Notes: generated by a model from the sequence alone, not told the origin. 64,000 nucleotides of DNA from Rhizobium leguminosarum (GCF_004123835.1 NZ_MZMU01000003.1:124001-188000); one strand, 5' to 3'. Counted from the stretch's first letter, positions 1 to 8,620 are shown. Translations and numbers: made by a program.

Positions 1-1410
1 GCCGAAAGCCGCGAGCGCGTGCAGGCGGCCCTCCACGCCTCCGGCCTGGCGCTGCCGGCGAAGCGCGTGACCGTCAATCTGGCGCCGGCCGACCTGCCGA
101 AGGAAGGTTCTCATTTCGATCTGCCGATCGCGCTTGCCCTGATGGCAGCCCTCGGCGCCATTCCCGCCGATGCGCTGTCGGACTTTGTCGTCGTCGGCGA
201 GCTCAATCTCGACGGGACGATTGCGGCGATATCAGGCGCGCTGCCTGCCGCGATCGGCGCCAATGCGCTCGGCAAGGGGCTGATCTGCCCGGCCGAAAGC
301 GGTGCCGAAGCCGCCTGGGCGGGCGCCGAGGTCGATATCCTCGCGCCCCGCAGCCTGATTGCCCTTGCCAATCATTTCCGCGGCACGCAGGTCCTATCCA
401 GGCCGGAGGCATCGATCCGCGCCAATGCCGCCAACCTGCCGGATCTCGCCGAGATCAAGGGCCAGGAAAGCGCCAAGCGCGCGCTCGAAGTGGCGGCCGC
501 CGGCGGCCATAATCTCTTGATGGTCGGCCCTCCAGGCTCCGGCAAGTCGATGCTGGCGGCCAGGCTGCCATCGATCCTGCCGCCGCTTTCGGCCGCCGAG
601 CTGCTGGAAGTGTCGATGGTCCATTCGATCGCCGGCCAGCTCTCCGGCGGCAAGCTTTCTGATCGCCGGCCCTTCCGCACTCCACATCATTCCGCCACCA
701 TGGCAGCCCTCGTCGGCGGTGGAATACGCGCCCGTCCGGGCGAAGCCTCGCTTGCCCATCACGGCGTGCTGTTCCTCGACGAGTTTCCCGAATTCACGCC
801 GCAGGCGCTCGATGCGCTGCGCCAGCCGCTCGAAGGCGGCGAATGCGTCATTGCGCGTGCCAATCACCGCGTCTCCTATCCGGCCAAATTCCAGCTGATC
901 GCGGCGATGAACCCCTGCCGCTGCGGCATGGCCGGCGAGCCAGGCCATAGCTGCGCCCGCGGCCCGCGCTGCATGAGCGATTACCAGGCTCGCATCTCCG
1001 GCCCGTTGATGGATCGCATCGATATCCGCATCGACGTGCCGGCCGTCTCCGCCGCCGATCTGATCCGGCCGATGGCGGCAGAAACCAGCGCCGACGTCGC
1101 CCGCCGCGTCGCCCGCGCCCGCGAGATCCAGCAGGAGCGTTTCGAAAGCACCGGCGCAAAGGGCGTCGGCACCAATGCCCGCTGCTCCACCGCGATGATC
1201 GAGAAACTGGCCGAGCCAGATGCCAGCGGCCTGCAGCTGCTGCGCGACGCCGCCGAAAAGATGAAATTCTCCGCCCGCGGTTACCACCGCGTCCTGAAGG
1301 TCGCCCGCACCCTTGCCGATCTCGACGGCAAGCCGACGGTCGGCCGCATCCATCTCGCCGAAGCGATTTCCTACAGGATCGCTGGTGAGAGACTGACGGC
1401 TGCGGCGTGA
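1..1410 (+). CDS. YifB/ComM-family Mg-chelatase-like AAA+ ATPase (5' end outside window)
   Basis: AAA+ ATPase of the ComM/YifB family. ComM acts as a helicase that promotes branch migration during natural transformation; in rhizobia the role is not established. The reading frame is open from base 1, and the first codons already match the conserved family block (ESRERV, then NLAPADLPKEG), so the true start lies upstream and roughly the first 50 residues are missing. Visible parts are the N-terminal Lon-protease-like fold, Walker A GPPGSGKS at bases 526-549, Walker B LFLDEFPEF, a cysteine-bearing stretch NPCRCG, and the C-terminal Mg-chelatase lid. The ORF looks intact to its TGA. Family assignment is firm; function in this organism is inferred. 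Confidence 0.93.
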   Translation, partial: AESRERVQAALHASGLALPAKRVTVNLAPADLPKEGSHFDLPIALALMAALGAIPADALSDFVVVGELNLDGTIAAISGALPAAIGANALGKGLICPAESGAEAAWAGAEVDILAPRSLIALANHFRGTQVLSRPEASIRANAANLPDLAEIKGQESAKRALEVAAAGGHNLLMVGPPGSGKSMLAARLPSILPPLSAAELLEVSMVHSIAGQLSGGKLSDRRPFRTPHHSATMAALVGGGIRARPGEASLAHHGVLFLDEFPEFTPQALDALRQPLEGGECVIARANHRVSYPAKFQLIAAMNPCRCGMAGEPGHSCARGPRCMSDYQARISGPLMDRIDIRIDVPAVSAADLIRPMAAETSADVARRVARAREIQQERFESTGAKGVGTNARCSTAMIEKLAEPDASGLQLLRDAAEKMKFSARGYHRVLKVARTLADLDGKPTVGRIHLAEAISYRIAGERLTAAA

Positions 1411-1431
1411 GAGGCGCGAAGCGCGCCCGAC

Positions 1432-1543
1432 AGTTGTTGGCAGCTCGTCCTTTACTCGGCGTCATCCTCGGCCTTGTGCCGAGGATCTGCTACCCATCAA
1501 CCGTAGTAGATGCTCGGGACAAGCCCGAACATGACGAAAGAGA
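1432..1543. repeat. Palindromic intergenic repeat, copy 1
   Basis: Core at 1461-1535. It begins GTCATCCTCGGCCTTGTGCC, which is itself a hairpin, and closes with a diverged inverted copy ending in CATGAC. The same unit lies at 2793-2842 in the same orientation, and similarity extends about 30 bp to the left of both cores. It resembles the short mosaic palindromes scattered between genes of Rhizobiaceae. The short ORF over it is not credible as a gene. Confidence 0.8.
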
Positions 1544-1600
1544 AGTTGGCGCTAATAAGTTCGGTAGGAGGGCTGAATGGCTTTCCGAATGACAGAGCGA

Positions 1601-2668
1601 TCAGCTGCGCAACTGGTTCATCATTCTTTGAGAGAGCTTGGCGTCCTCAAGCAGGGGCGTAAGGTCGCTGATCTGATCCAAAGAGCCGACAATCGGCAGC
1701 TGTTTGATCCACGCGTCCGCTATCGCTGAACGCGCGGCCTCTACCGCATCGTCAGCATTGATGGTTGTAAATGGCCGGTCATGATATGGCCCCACGATCG
1801 GCTCGAAGGAGGCGATACCGATCGTATTTTGCCTGTGCGCCAGTTCAAGGTAAGCCGAAGCGAGTGCGTCCTCTCGATCCGTCCATTCACTCGAAAGTAA
1901 GGCCCGCTTCAGGTGGCGCGAGAGGGGCTCTGCGACGGGGAGCCTGGCAAAGCCACTGCCGAGCCATTTTGAATAGGGGGCGTATCGTCGCTCGAGCAAG
2001 AACCCCATTCTCATCACGTCCCGCACCAGCCGCGCGGCGATGATCCGCGAACCCAGGTCGTCTCCGACTTGTCCCGCGCGACCGACAAATGCCTGCTCTT
2101 CGGCGATGCGCCGCCACTGACATGCAATCTTGTAGAGCCACACATCATCCGGAAAGTACCCCAGGCGATCACGGGCCTGGCTCAAGCGGCTATCGTCATC
2201 ATGAAAGACGGCGCCTGACGTAAAGGCGAGAAGCTTTTGCTCTGCAAAGCCCATCCATTGAAGAGCGCTGAGGTTTTCTACTGATCGAACGGCGAAGTGG
2301 TCTTCCAACCGTGCTTCGAGCGTATGAAACTCCAGTCCGTGTTCAAGCGCTCCTACCGTTTCGACGCCATTTGCCGGCGGATGCGGTCGGCTGCGCCAGC
2401 CAATAGGCTCCCCAAGATAAGTAGCCGGTGCGACTTTGGAAAAATCGTCGACCAGTCGCCGTGCATATTTGCCGAAGTCATCTCGACCTAGGAAGATATG
2501 GACGCGTGGCCCCCAGTTGTGGTCCTTGGAAACGTCATCGTCAAAGCCGATTAGCTCCGAGCCATAGCCAATCAGTGCTGCGGAATAGCGAAGCTCTGGC
2601 GCGATCTTGCTCAGCCAGGGCCGAACGATATCGGTATAGAAACCGCGTGATAACTCGATCCCCTGCAT
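1601..2668 (-). CDS. DUF4037 / nucleotidyltransferase-fold protein
   Basis: A 355-residue protein that I place in the DUF4037 group. Its N-terminus has a nucleotidyltransferase-like signature: GYGSE near residue 34, then an Asp-rich segment and SKDHNW around residues 47-52. In this fold the G-S and D-x-D region binds nucleotide and metal, but no substrate is known to me. The C-terminal half is helical and has no motif I recognise. The start follows the full-length ORF. The gene stands alone, flanked on both sides by direct copies of the same palindromic repeat (1432-1543 and 2764-2850), so it may have been acquired or may be mobile by recombination. Function unknown. Confidence 0.75.
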   Translation of the reverse strand: MQGIELSRGFYTDIVRPWLSKIAPELRYSAALIGYGSELIGFDDDVSKDHNWGPRVHIFLGRDDFGKYARRLVDDFSKVAPATYLGEPIGWRSRPHPPANGVETVGALEHGLEFHTLEARLEDHFAVRSVENLSALQWMGFAEQKLLAFTSGAVFHDDDSRLSQARDRLGYFPDDVWLYKIACQWRRIAEEQAFVGRAGQVGDDLGSRIIAARLVRDVMRMGFLLERRYAPYSKWLGSGFARLPVAEPLSRHLKRALLSSEWTDREDALASAYLELAHRQNTIGIASFEPIVGPYHDRPFTTINADDAVEAARSAIADAWIKQLPIVGSLDQISDLTPLLEDAKLSQRMMNQLRS

Positions 2669-2763
2669 GACTTCTTACCGTCGTCTTGATGTCATCACGA
2701 TTGGAACACAGCCGCCCCCAGAGGGCCAACGTAAAATGGGCAGCGCCGAAGACGCTCCGGCAG

Positions 2764-2850
2764 TTCGTTGACAACCTCGTTCATTGCTCGGCGTCATCCT
2801 CGGCCTTGTGCCGAGGATCTGCTGCACAAGCCCGAGCATGACGAAAGAGG
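2764..2850. repeat. Palindromic intergenic repeat, copy 2
   Basis: Core 2793-2842. It has the same left arm as copy 1 (GTCATCCTCGGCCTTGTGCC), with the central spacer and part of the right arm deleted. It is in the same orientation as copy 1, on the other side of the DUF4037 gene. Confidence 0.8.
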
Positions 2851-2943
2851 GGTGGGCCGACTTTATCAGCAGCTCACGGAGCGCCGAAGCGGCCCAATAT
2901 CTGCGAAGACGAGTGACCGGAAAAGCCTGGCCAAAGCCCGATC

Positions 2944-3906
2944 TCAGCTCCCAAGCCCCTCGAACAACGCCGTCGAAAGATAACGCTCAGCGAAGGAGGG
3001 GATGATGATGACGATGTTCTTGCCGGCGTTCTCGGGACGGACGCCGACCTTGATTGCGGCCGTCAGTGCCGCACCCGAGGAGATGCCAACCGGCACGCCT
3101 TCGAGCCTGGCGACCAGGCGCGCCTGTTCGAAGGCCTCGTCATTGGTCACGGTGACGACCTCGTCATAGATGCCGGTATCGAGGATCTTCGGCGCGAAGC
3201 CTGCGCCGATGCCCTGGATCTTGTGCGGGCCGGGGTTGCCGCCGGACAGGATCGGCGAATCGGCCGGCTCGACGGCGATGATCTTGATCTCGGGCTTGCG
3301 GCTCTTCAGCACCTGTCCGACGCCGGTGATCGTACCGCCGGTGCCGATGCCTGAGACGACGATATCGACCGTGCCGTCGGTATCGTTCCAGATTTCCTCG
3401 GCCGTCGTCTTGCGGTGGATCTCGGGATTGGCCGGATTTTCGAACTGCTGCGGAATGACGGCATCGGGAAGGGAGGACGCCAGTTCCTCGGCCTTGGCGA
3501 TGGCGCCCTTCATGCCCTTCGGGCCCTCGGTCAGCACCAGCTCGGCGCCGAGCAGCGCCAGCATCTTGCGGCGCTCGACCGACATCGTCTCCGGCATGGT
3601 GAGGATCAGCCGATAACCCTTGGCGGCGGCAGCAAAGGCGAGCGCGATGCCTGTGTTGCCGGAGGTCGGCTCGATCAGCACCGTCTTGCCGGGGGTGATC
3701 TTGCCTTGCGCTTCGAGGCCCTCGATCATCGCGACGCCGATACGGTCCTTCACGGAGGCGATCGGGTTGAAGAATTCAAGCTTGCCGATCAGGTTCGCCA
3801 CGACGCCCTTTTCCCGCGCCAGCTTGTCGAAGCGCACGAGTGGCGTGTCGCCGATGGTCTCGGTGATCGAGGAATAGATGCGGCCGCGGCCGGGCTTGTG
3901 CGACAT
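2944..3906 (-). CDS. cysK: Cysteine synthase A (O-acetylserine sulfhydrylase)
   Basis: PLP-dependent enzyme that makes L-cysteine from O-acetyl-L-serine and sulfide in the cytoplasm. At 320 residues it has the usual CysK length. The PLP lysine is K53 in [11 protein letters not shown], the substrate loop TSGNTG is at 81-86, the phosphate-binding loop GTGGT at 188-192, and the Ser pairing with the pyridine nitrogen lies in GISSGAA near 275-280. The family is split between CysK and CysM; the TSGNTG loop and length favour CysK. It is monocistronic: the upstream neighbour is the same-strand LysE gene, about 145 bp away, and the DUF4037 gene lies 275 bp downstream. Confidence 0.93.
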   Translation of the reverse strand: MSHKPGRGRIYSSITETIGDTPLVRFDKLAREKGVVANLIGKLEFFNPIASVKDRIGVAMIEGLEAQGKITPGKTVLIEPTSGNTGIALAFAAAAKGYRLILTMPETMSVERRKMLALLGAELVLTEGPKGMKGAIAKAEELASSLPDAVIPQQFENPANPEIHRKTTAEEIWNDTDGTVDIVVSGIGTGGTITGVGQVLKSRKPEIKIIAVEPADSPILSGGNPGPHKIQGIGAGFAPKILDTGIYDEVVTVTNDEAFEQARLVARLEGVPVGISSGAALTAAIKVGVRPENAGKNIVIIIPSFAERYLSTALFEGLGS

Positions 3907-4051
3907 GGGTGCTCTCCCTTTGAAATCCTGCTCCTGAAATCGAGGGGGAGAATAGGGTCAAAGGCCCGTCTAGGCCAGACCGCGTTCGACCTGGAGGAGC
4001 GATCAGGAGAGAAAAAAACCTTTGAAAACCGTTTCTTGCCGAATGTTTATT

Positions 4052-4669
4052 TCAGGCCGCCCGCGTGGCGATGAAGGCGGCGGTGCCCGCGAGGATGCCG
4101 GCCGCAACCCGGTTCAGCGCCTGCAAGGCCCGCGGCTGCTTCAGCATCGTGCGGGCCCGCGAGGCAAGCAGCATATAGGGCACGAGCACGACGATCAGCA
4201 CGACGAAGGTGGTGGTGAGCAGGAGCGCATGGTCGCGCAGGCCGATATTGCCGATATCGATCAGCGTCGGCACCAGGGCGACATAGAAGAGCATCGTCTT
4301 CGGATTGCCGAGCGTCACCAGCAGGCCGGAGAGGAAAGACATGCCGATATTGGTGGATTTCCGCGCCGCGATATCCTGCGGCAACAATCCCGCCGTCCAG
4401 AGTTTCCAGGCGATGTAACCGAGATAGAGGACGCCGGCGATCTTGATGGCGATGAACACCTCGGTAAAGGTCTGCGCCACGAAGGCAAGGCCGAGAATGA
4501 CCGCCGTGAGATAGGTCATGTCGCCGAGCACCAGGCCGAGGCCCATGAAGAAGGTCTCGCGGAAATTCGAGCCGAGCGCCCGTGCGACGATCGTGGTGAT
4601 CCCCGGTCCCGGAATGGCTGCGGCGATGAACAGTGCTCCGGCATAGGTCATCAAGGCGGCAAGGCTCAT
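4052..4669 (-). CDS. LysE/RhtB-family amino acid exporter
   Basis: Inner-membrane exporter of the LysE/RhtB family, which expels amino acids or their analogues. At 205 residues it has six predicted hydrophobic segments and the family N-terminal signature (FIAAAIPGPGITTIVARAL), followed by the GLGLVLGDMTYL helix. The substrate cannot be read from sequence. It is divergent from dps with a 274-bp spacer in which I see no clear operator. The start ATG at 4667-4669 gives the usual MSLAAL N-terminus. Confidence 0.85.
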   Translation of the reverse strand: MSLAALMTYAGALFIAAAIPGPGITTIVARALGSNFRETFFMGLGLVLGDMTYLTAVILGLAFVAQTFTEVFIAIKIAGVLYLGYIAWKLWTAGLLPQDIAARKSTNIGMSFLSGLLVTLGNPKTMLFYVALVPTLIDIGNIGLRDHALLLTTTFVVLIVVLVPYMLLASRARTMLKQPRALQALNRVAAGILAGTAAFIATRAA

Positions 4670-4943
4670 GATGCGCTCCCTTCTTTTCCCGCTGTTTTAT
4701 ATCCCGGTGCCTGCAACCATCAATCCGCCGGCATTGATGGATGCATCAGCGGCAAGAATGCGTGGCCGTACCGGAAAGAATGCCCGGCCGCCGGCTGCCC
4801 ATGACCTTGAAGAACCGCGAGCCTCCCGTATCTCTAGCGGGAAGATCTCAGACGGGCACCCATCGTCACCTCGTCTTCATCAGGATGTCATCGCCGCCCT
4901 ATCAGGTCCCCAATATCGCTTCGTCACCCCAAGGAGAAAACGG

Positions 4944-5462
4944 ATGTCCCCCACACAGGCCGAGAAGACCAGACTTGCGCCCCTGAAGACGCCTTCGGAT
5001 CTGCCGACCAACGCCATCACAGATATCTCGGCGGCGCTGACCCCGCTGCTTGCCGATGTCTTCGCGCTCTATCTCAAGACCAAGAATTTCCACTGGCACA
5101 TGTCCGGCCCGCATTTCCGCGATTATCATCTGCTGCTCGACGAACAGGCGGAGCAGATCTTCGCCATGACCGACGACATTGCGGAGCGTGCCCGCAAGAT
5201 CGGCGGCACGACACTGCGCTCCATCGGCCAGATCGCTCGCCAGCAGCGCATCGCGGACAATGACGCTGATTTCGTCACGCCCGAGGACATGTTGTCGGAA
5301 CTGCGCGAGGACAATGCTCAGCTCGTTTCGCTGCTGCGCGAGGTGCATGACCTCTGCGACGAGCACAATGATGTCGCGAGCGCCAGCCTGATCGAAAACT
5401 GGATCGACGAGGCCGAGCGCCGCACCTGGTTCCTGTTCGAAACGACGCGCGGGCAGAAATAA
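4944..5462 (+). CDS. dps: Dps-family DNA-protection / ferritin-like protein
   Basis: Ferritin-like dodecamer-forming protein that binds DNA in starved cells and oxidises Fe(II) with peroxide. The start is the ATG at 4944, preceded by AAGGAG at 4931-4936; it gives 172 residues, whereas the longer ORF upstream has no family similarity. The inter-subunit ferroxidase ligands line up as H50 (NFHW), H62 (DYHLLLD), D66, D77 and E81 (DDIAERA). The N-terminal tail has several Lys/Arg residues, as in DNA-binding Dps proteins. Stress induction (OxyR or stationary phase) is typical of the family, but no site was identified here. Confidence 0.92.
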   Translation: MSPTQAEKTRLAPLKTPSDLPTNAITDISAALTPLLADVFALYLKTKNFHWHMSGPHFRDYHLLLDEQAEQIFAMTDDIAERARKIGGTTLRSIGQIARQQRIADNDADFVTPEDMLSELREDNAQLVSLLREVHDLCDEHNDVASASLIENWIDEAERRTWFLFETTRGQK

Positions 5463-5504
5463 CATCGGCATCTCCCGGGCGTGCTTGCCATGCCCGCCCG
5501 GTTC

Positions 5505-6419
5505 TCAGCTCTCCAGCGCCCGCGGGCGCAGCCATCGCGGCGTCCAGCCGAGATTCATGCCGGCGGCGGCAAGGAGAATGATCGCCGCGCCTGCGATTTG
5601 CATCGGCTGCAGTGCGTGGCCGAAGGCAAGCCGGTCGACGAGGATCGCCGCGATCGGATAGATGAAGGACAGGGCGCCTGTGAGATGCGTCGGCAGCCTC
5701 TGGATCGCACCGTAGAGCAGCACATACATCAGCCCGGTATGGACGACGCCGACGGTCACGAGGATCGCCCAGGACCCAACATCGCCGGGCGGATGGGAAA
5801 AATCCGTCATCGGCGCCAGCATCAGCATGCCGGTTGCGACCTGGATGAGCGCGATCAGGTGCGGCGGCGTGCCCTTCAGCCATTTCGCGGCAAGCGCTGC
5901 GAGCGCGTAGAAGAAGGCGGCACCGAGCGCCATCAGGATGCCGAGGCCGTAGCCGTCAGATGTCGCCCCGCCAGTCTCCGGTTTTGCCTCGACGATGGCA
6001 ATCATGCCGGCGAAGGCGAGTGTCAGCCAGAACAGCTTGGTGGCGGTGATCTTCTCGCCAAGAAAGAGCGCGCCGAGCACGAGCAGCATGAAAGGCTGGG
6101 TGTTATAAACCGTCGTCGCGATCGAAATCGTCGCATGCGAATAGGAGGCAAACAGCAGCAGCCAGTTCAAGACGATGGCGATGCCGCCGAAAATCGCAAT
6201 GCCGAAGGCGCGCAGCGTGATGATGCTGGGCCGCAGCAGCCCGAGAGCGCCGCAAATGATAAGCAAAGTGAGCGCGCCGAACAGGCAGCGCCAGAAGACC
6301 ACGCCGCTGACCGGCTGGCCCGACATGACGACGAACCAGCCGATCGTCCCCGAGATCAGCATCGCTGCCGTCATTTCCGCCGTGCCTCGTCTGATGTCGC
6401 TGCCCATGATCGCCTCCAT
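5505..6419 (-). CDS. EamA/DMT-family transporter
   Basis: Drug/metabolite-superfamily permease of 304 residues with two EamA repeats of about five transmembrane helices each, separated by a short hydrophilic stretch near residue 150 (AKPETGGATSDGYG). Members export amino acids, metabolites or toxic analogues; the substrate is unknown here. It is divergent from an Lrp/AsnC-type regulator starting at 6519. That arrangement commonly means the regulator senses an amino acid and controls its exporter, which is the best clue to function. Confidence 0.85.
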   Translation of the reverse strand: MEAIMGSDIRRGTAEMTAAMLISGTIGWFVVMSGQPVSGVVFWRCLFGALTLLIICGALGLLRPSIITLRAFGIAIFGGIAIVLNWLLLFASYSHATISIATTVYNTQPFMLLVLGALFLGEKITATKLFWLTLAFAGMIAIVEAKPETGGATSDGYGLGILMALGAAFFYALAALAAKWLKGTPPHLIALIQVATGMLMLAPMTDFSHPPGDVGSWAILVTVGVVHTGLMYVLLYGAIQRLPTHLTGALSFIYPIAAILVDRLAFGHALQPMQIAGAAIILLAAAGMNLGWTPRWLRPRALES

Positions 6420-6518
6420 TTCTGTGGCATAAGAATATTGCGGCGAGGGGCGGTTTTATATAAGGATAAAAAGGACGATGATCGATATCGCCTAATCATA
6501 CGAGGAGAATGTCTCGCC

Positions 6519-7007
6519 GTGGCTAATGATGTGCAATCGATCGACGAAATCGATCAGGCCATTCTGGAGGCGCTGGCCGGGAATGCGCGGATCTCGCTGA
6601 AGGAACTGGCGCAGCAGGTGAGCCTCTCTTCGCCGAGTGCCGCCGAGCGCCTGCGCCGACTGGAGGAGCGCGGCGTCATCAAGGCCTTCACCATCGATCT
6701 CGATCTCGCCGCCGTCGGTTATCCCCTGCAGGCGATCGTGCGCGTGCGTCCGCTGCCGGGACAGTTGCACATCGTCGAGCGCATCATCCAGGAAATTCCC
6801 GAAATCATCGAATGCGACAAGGTGACGGGTGATGATTGTTTTATCGCCCGCCTGGTCATCCGCTCGATGGCCGATCTCGACGGCATCCTGGACCGGGTTG
6901 CCGAAAGGGCGGAGACCAACACCGCGATGATCAAAGCCTCGCCCGTCAAACGCCGCCTGCCGCCGCTTTCACGCCGGAAACAGGGGGCGGCGAAACCCAG
7001 CCCCTAA
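6519..7007 (+). CDS. Lrp/AsnC-family regulator with 3' end altered by an inserted element
   Basis: Feast/famine transcription regulator: HTH in residues 1-60 (LKELAQQVSLSSPSAAERLRR) and a RAM ligand-binding domain to about residue 145. GTG start at 6519 with GAGGAG at 6502-6507; an ATG at 6509 is out of frame. It probably regulates the divergent EamA transporter. The last three residues (PSP) and the TAA lie inside the left terminal repeat of the element at 6996-7653. Joining the frame across the two target-site copies would give about 20 different C-terminal residues ending at 7724, so the original protein was probably about 179 residues rather than 162. The HTH and RAM domains are unaffected. 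Confidence 0.88.
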   Translation: MANDVQSIDEIDQAILEALAGNARISLKELAQQVSLSSPSAAERLRRLEERGVIKAFTIDLDLAAVGYPLQAIVRVRPLPGQLHIVERIIQEIPEIIECDKVTGDDCFIARLVIRSMADLDGILDRVAERAETNTAMIKASPVKRRLPPLSRRKQGAAKPSP

Positions 7008-7107
7008 CTGAAATGTGGAATCCAAATAGATACTGGTGCCGAATCGCCTTGTGGTATGGGCGTTTCGGACGGTTTATCTTGCTGGAAATATCTTCGTGAA
7101 GCATTCT

Positions 7108-7198
7108 GCGCTCTCACCCGTCGCGAAACGTTGATTTTTGCGACGTCGAAAAATTCAGTCGCAAACTGTCGCTTTAATTGGGATTTTTGCGACGGTGA
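7108..7198. repeat. Left cluster of TTTGCGAC-type motifs
   Basis: Within about 90 bp there are GTCGCGAAA, TTTTTGCGACG, AGTCGCAAAC, TGTCGCTTTA and TTTTTGCGACG, in both orientations. The density and symmetry with the right cluster suggest binding sites for a transposase acting in trans, or the remains of a second, nested transposon end. Confidence 0.6.
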
Positions 7199-7215
7199 TC
7201 GAGGGAGTTGATTGG

Positions 7216-7491
7216 ATGGATCAAGACAAGGTGAAGTTTTCCGCCAGAATACTGCGCAAGGAAGATTTCCTGCCCCGATATATCGTTGTTAAACCCAAAT
7301 ATGTACCCGGTCGCACCCGAGCTTTTTCTGCCGATGTTATGCTGAACGAAGCGGGTCCGTTCGCCCGAAATATCCGACCTTGGGGGAAGGGTTCGGACGT
7401 GTTCTTTTTCAACCTGACCACCCCTCAGTGCACGAAGGCTGGGCTAGATACAAATGATGAATGCCTGGTCACAATAATTCCGAAGGCTTGA
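7216..7491 (+). CDS. Small protein resembling DUF1905 (passenger of the inverted-repeat element)
   Basis: A 91-residue ORF starting at ATG 7216 behind GAGGGAG at 7201-7207. The pattern of a beta-rich N-terminus, a VKPKYVPGR segment, LNEAGPFARNIRPWGKG, and a C-terminal LDTNDECLVTIIP resembles the DUF1905 beta-barrel fold (pfR..l.p.g.G; aG...GD.v.v). The match is by eye and tentative, and no enzymatic role is known for the family. It is the only credible gene inside the 658-bp element, and its base composition is more AT-rich than neighbouring genes, consistent with foreign origin. Confidence 0.6.
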   Translation: MDQDKVKFSARILRKEDFLPRYIVVKPKYVPGRTRAFSADVMLNEAGPFARNIRPWGKGSDVFFFNLTTPQCTKAGLDTNDECLVTIIPKA

Positions 7492-7529
7492 TCTCCTCGT
7501 CCCGCAAAGCGGACATCATTCGCACTTTC

Positions 7530-7622
7530 GCGACAAAATCGGGATCGCCGATTTATCAGGGGAAAATCTGTCGCAAAATTCACTCGCAAAAGTCGGAGTT
7601 TCGCGACGGATATTTGCGACAG
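7530..7622. repeat. Right cluster of TTTGCGAC-type motifs
   Basis: TTCGCGACAAAA, TGTCGCAAAATTC, ACTCGCAAAAG, TTTCGCGACGG and ATTTGCGACAG are packed into about 90 bp just inside the right terminal repeat, mirroring the left cluster. Read on the minus strand the outermost motif starts TGTCGCAAAT, which recalls the ends of TniA/Tn7-like elements; this resemblance is suggestive only. Confidence 0.6.
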
Positions 7623-7720
7623 AAAGTATTCCACATTTCGGTTAGGGGCTGGGCGGCGAAACGCCTTTTGTTATTGCGCATTCCGTACGCAAAACCGCCG
7701 CGCACTTTTGCTGAACTGCT

Positions 7721-8620
7721 CTAGAATTCCGCCATCGGCGACAGCATCGCCGGAAAAATCGGGGTGGCATCGCCGAGCCCGCGCAGCATCAGCCTCGTGC
7801 CGCTTTCCAACGGTTGTGGAGCACCCTCCCAGCCGAGCTTGTCGGGACGGAAAAGCACCTCGACGAAGGCGGGCGCGATCTTAAGCCCGCTAAGGATCGC
7901 TGCAAGCGGCGGTATCTCCGCCGCCACCACGTCGAGGAGGCTGAAGCGGCCAGCCTCGTCGATCTTCCAGGCGATGACCGCCTGCCGGTCTTCGAGGACG
8001 CTGATGCGGATATCGGGATCGAGCCGGGTATTGATGAGAAACATCGCCGCATTGACGGTGACCGCCAGCGAGGTCGAAATCGGGCTGCGGCCTTTCAGCA
8101 GCGATTGCAGCCGGGCAAGATCCTCCGCGTGCGTCGGTAAAAGCGGCCGGGCAAGTGCGGCTGGTGTCGAAGGGGCGGGTGCCGTTCCCTCGTATCGGTG
8201 CAGCGGTATCGCGCGGAAACCGTAGGCTTCGTAGAGCGACGGCTTGTCGGTATAGAGGATGACGGCTTCAAAACCCTGCCGATCGCACCAGTCGAGCGCC
8301 TTCACCGTCACGTCGCGATAGAGTCCGCGGCCGCGCCATGGCGGCCGCACCGCGCCGGATTGCAGCCCGGCGGCATGGACGATCCTGCCATTGAGGACGA
8401 AGGGCAGCGCAAAGGCTGAGATATTGGCCGCAACCTCACCCTCGGCATCAAACCAGCCGAAAGGCATGCTGGTGGGGTCGGGTCCGCCGAGCTGTTGCAG
8501 CGGTCCGATATCGATGCCGAAAATATCCTTGAGCAGACAGACCAGAGCCGCCCATCCGGCGGGATCGCTGAAATAGTCCTGCCGGAAGGTCAGGCCCGTG
8601 CTGTCGAGGCGCTGTGCCAT
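7721..8620 (-). CDS. GNAT-family N-acetyltransferase
   Basis: A 299-residue acetyl-CoA-dependent transferase. The acetyl-CoA-binding motif is QSGAVRPPWRGRGLYRDV near residues 85-103, followed by the VILYTDKPSLYEAYGFR beta-bulge segment typical of the GNAT core. The C-terminal half (about residues 140-299) looks like a second, degenerate GNAT or SCP2-like domain, as in Eis-type proteins, but I cannot assign it firmly. The acceptor substrate is unknown. Its ATG overlaps the TGA of dut, so the two are translationally coupled on one transcript. Its stop abuts the end of the ancestral Lrp frame at 7724. Confidence 0.82.
   Translation of the reverse strand: MAQRLDSTGLTFRQDYFSDPAGWAALVCLLKDIFGIDIGPLQQLGGPDPTSMPFGWFDAEGEVAANISAFALPFVLNGRIVHAAGLQSGAVRPPWRGRGLYRDVTVKALDWCDRQGFEAVILYTDKPSLYEAYGFRAIPLHRYEGTAPAPSTPAALARPLLPTHAEDLARLQSLLKGRSPISTSLAVTVNAAMFLINTRLDPDIRISVLEDRQAVIAWKIDEAGRFSLLDVVAAEIPPLAAILSGLKIAPAFVEVLFRPDKLGWEGAPQPLESGTRLMLRGLGDATPIFPAMLSPMAEF

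Larger units (their letters stand above)
6996..7653. mobile_element. 658-bp terminal-inverted-repeat element carrying a small passenger gene
   Basis: Left end 6996-7021 and right end 7628-7653 are 26-bp inverted repeats with one mismatch (CCCAGCCCCTAAC start on the left). The octamer CGGCGAAA directly flanks both (6988-6995 and 7654-7661), as a target-site duplication would. The interior is less GC-rich than its surroundings and holds one small gene (7216-7491) but no transposase. Many copies of a TTTGCGAC/GTCGCAAA motif cluster inside both ends. This is the structure of a non-autonomous (MITE-like) transposon with cargo. I do not recognise the terminal repeat as belonging to a named IS family. 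Confidence 0.8.

Noticed and set aside
394..1353. 319-codon minus-strand open frame
   Set aside because: It lies entirely opposite the ComM/YifB gene, which has clear conserved motifs.
1407..1592. 61-codon ORF after the ComM/YifB gene
   Set aside because: It is mostly translated palindromic repeat and lacks a ribosome site.
7021..7215. Remnant transposase inside the 658-bp element
   Set aside because: No frame in the non-cargo part is long enough or resembles a DDE or HUH transposase.
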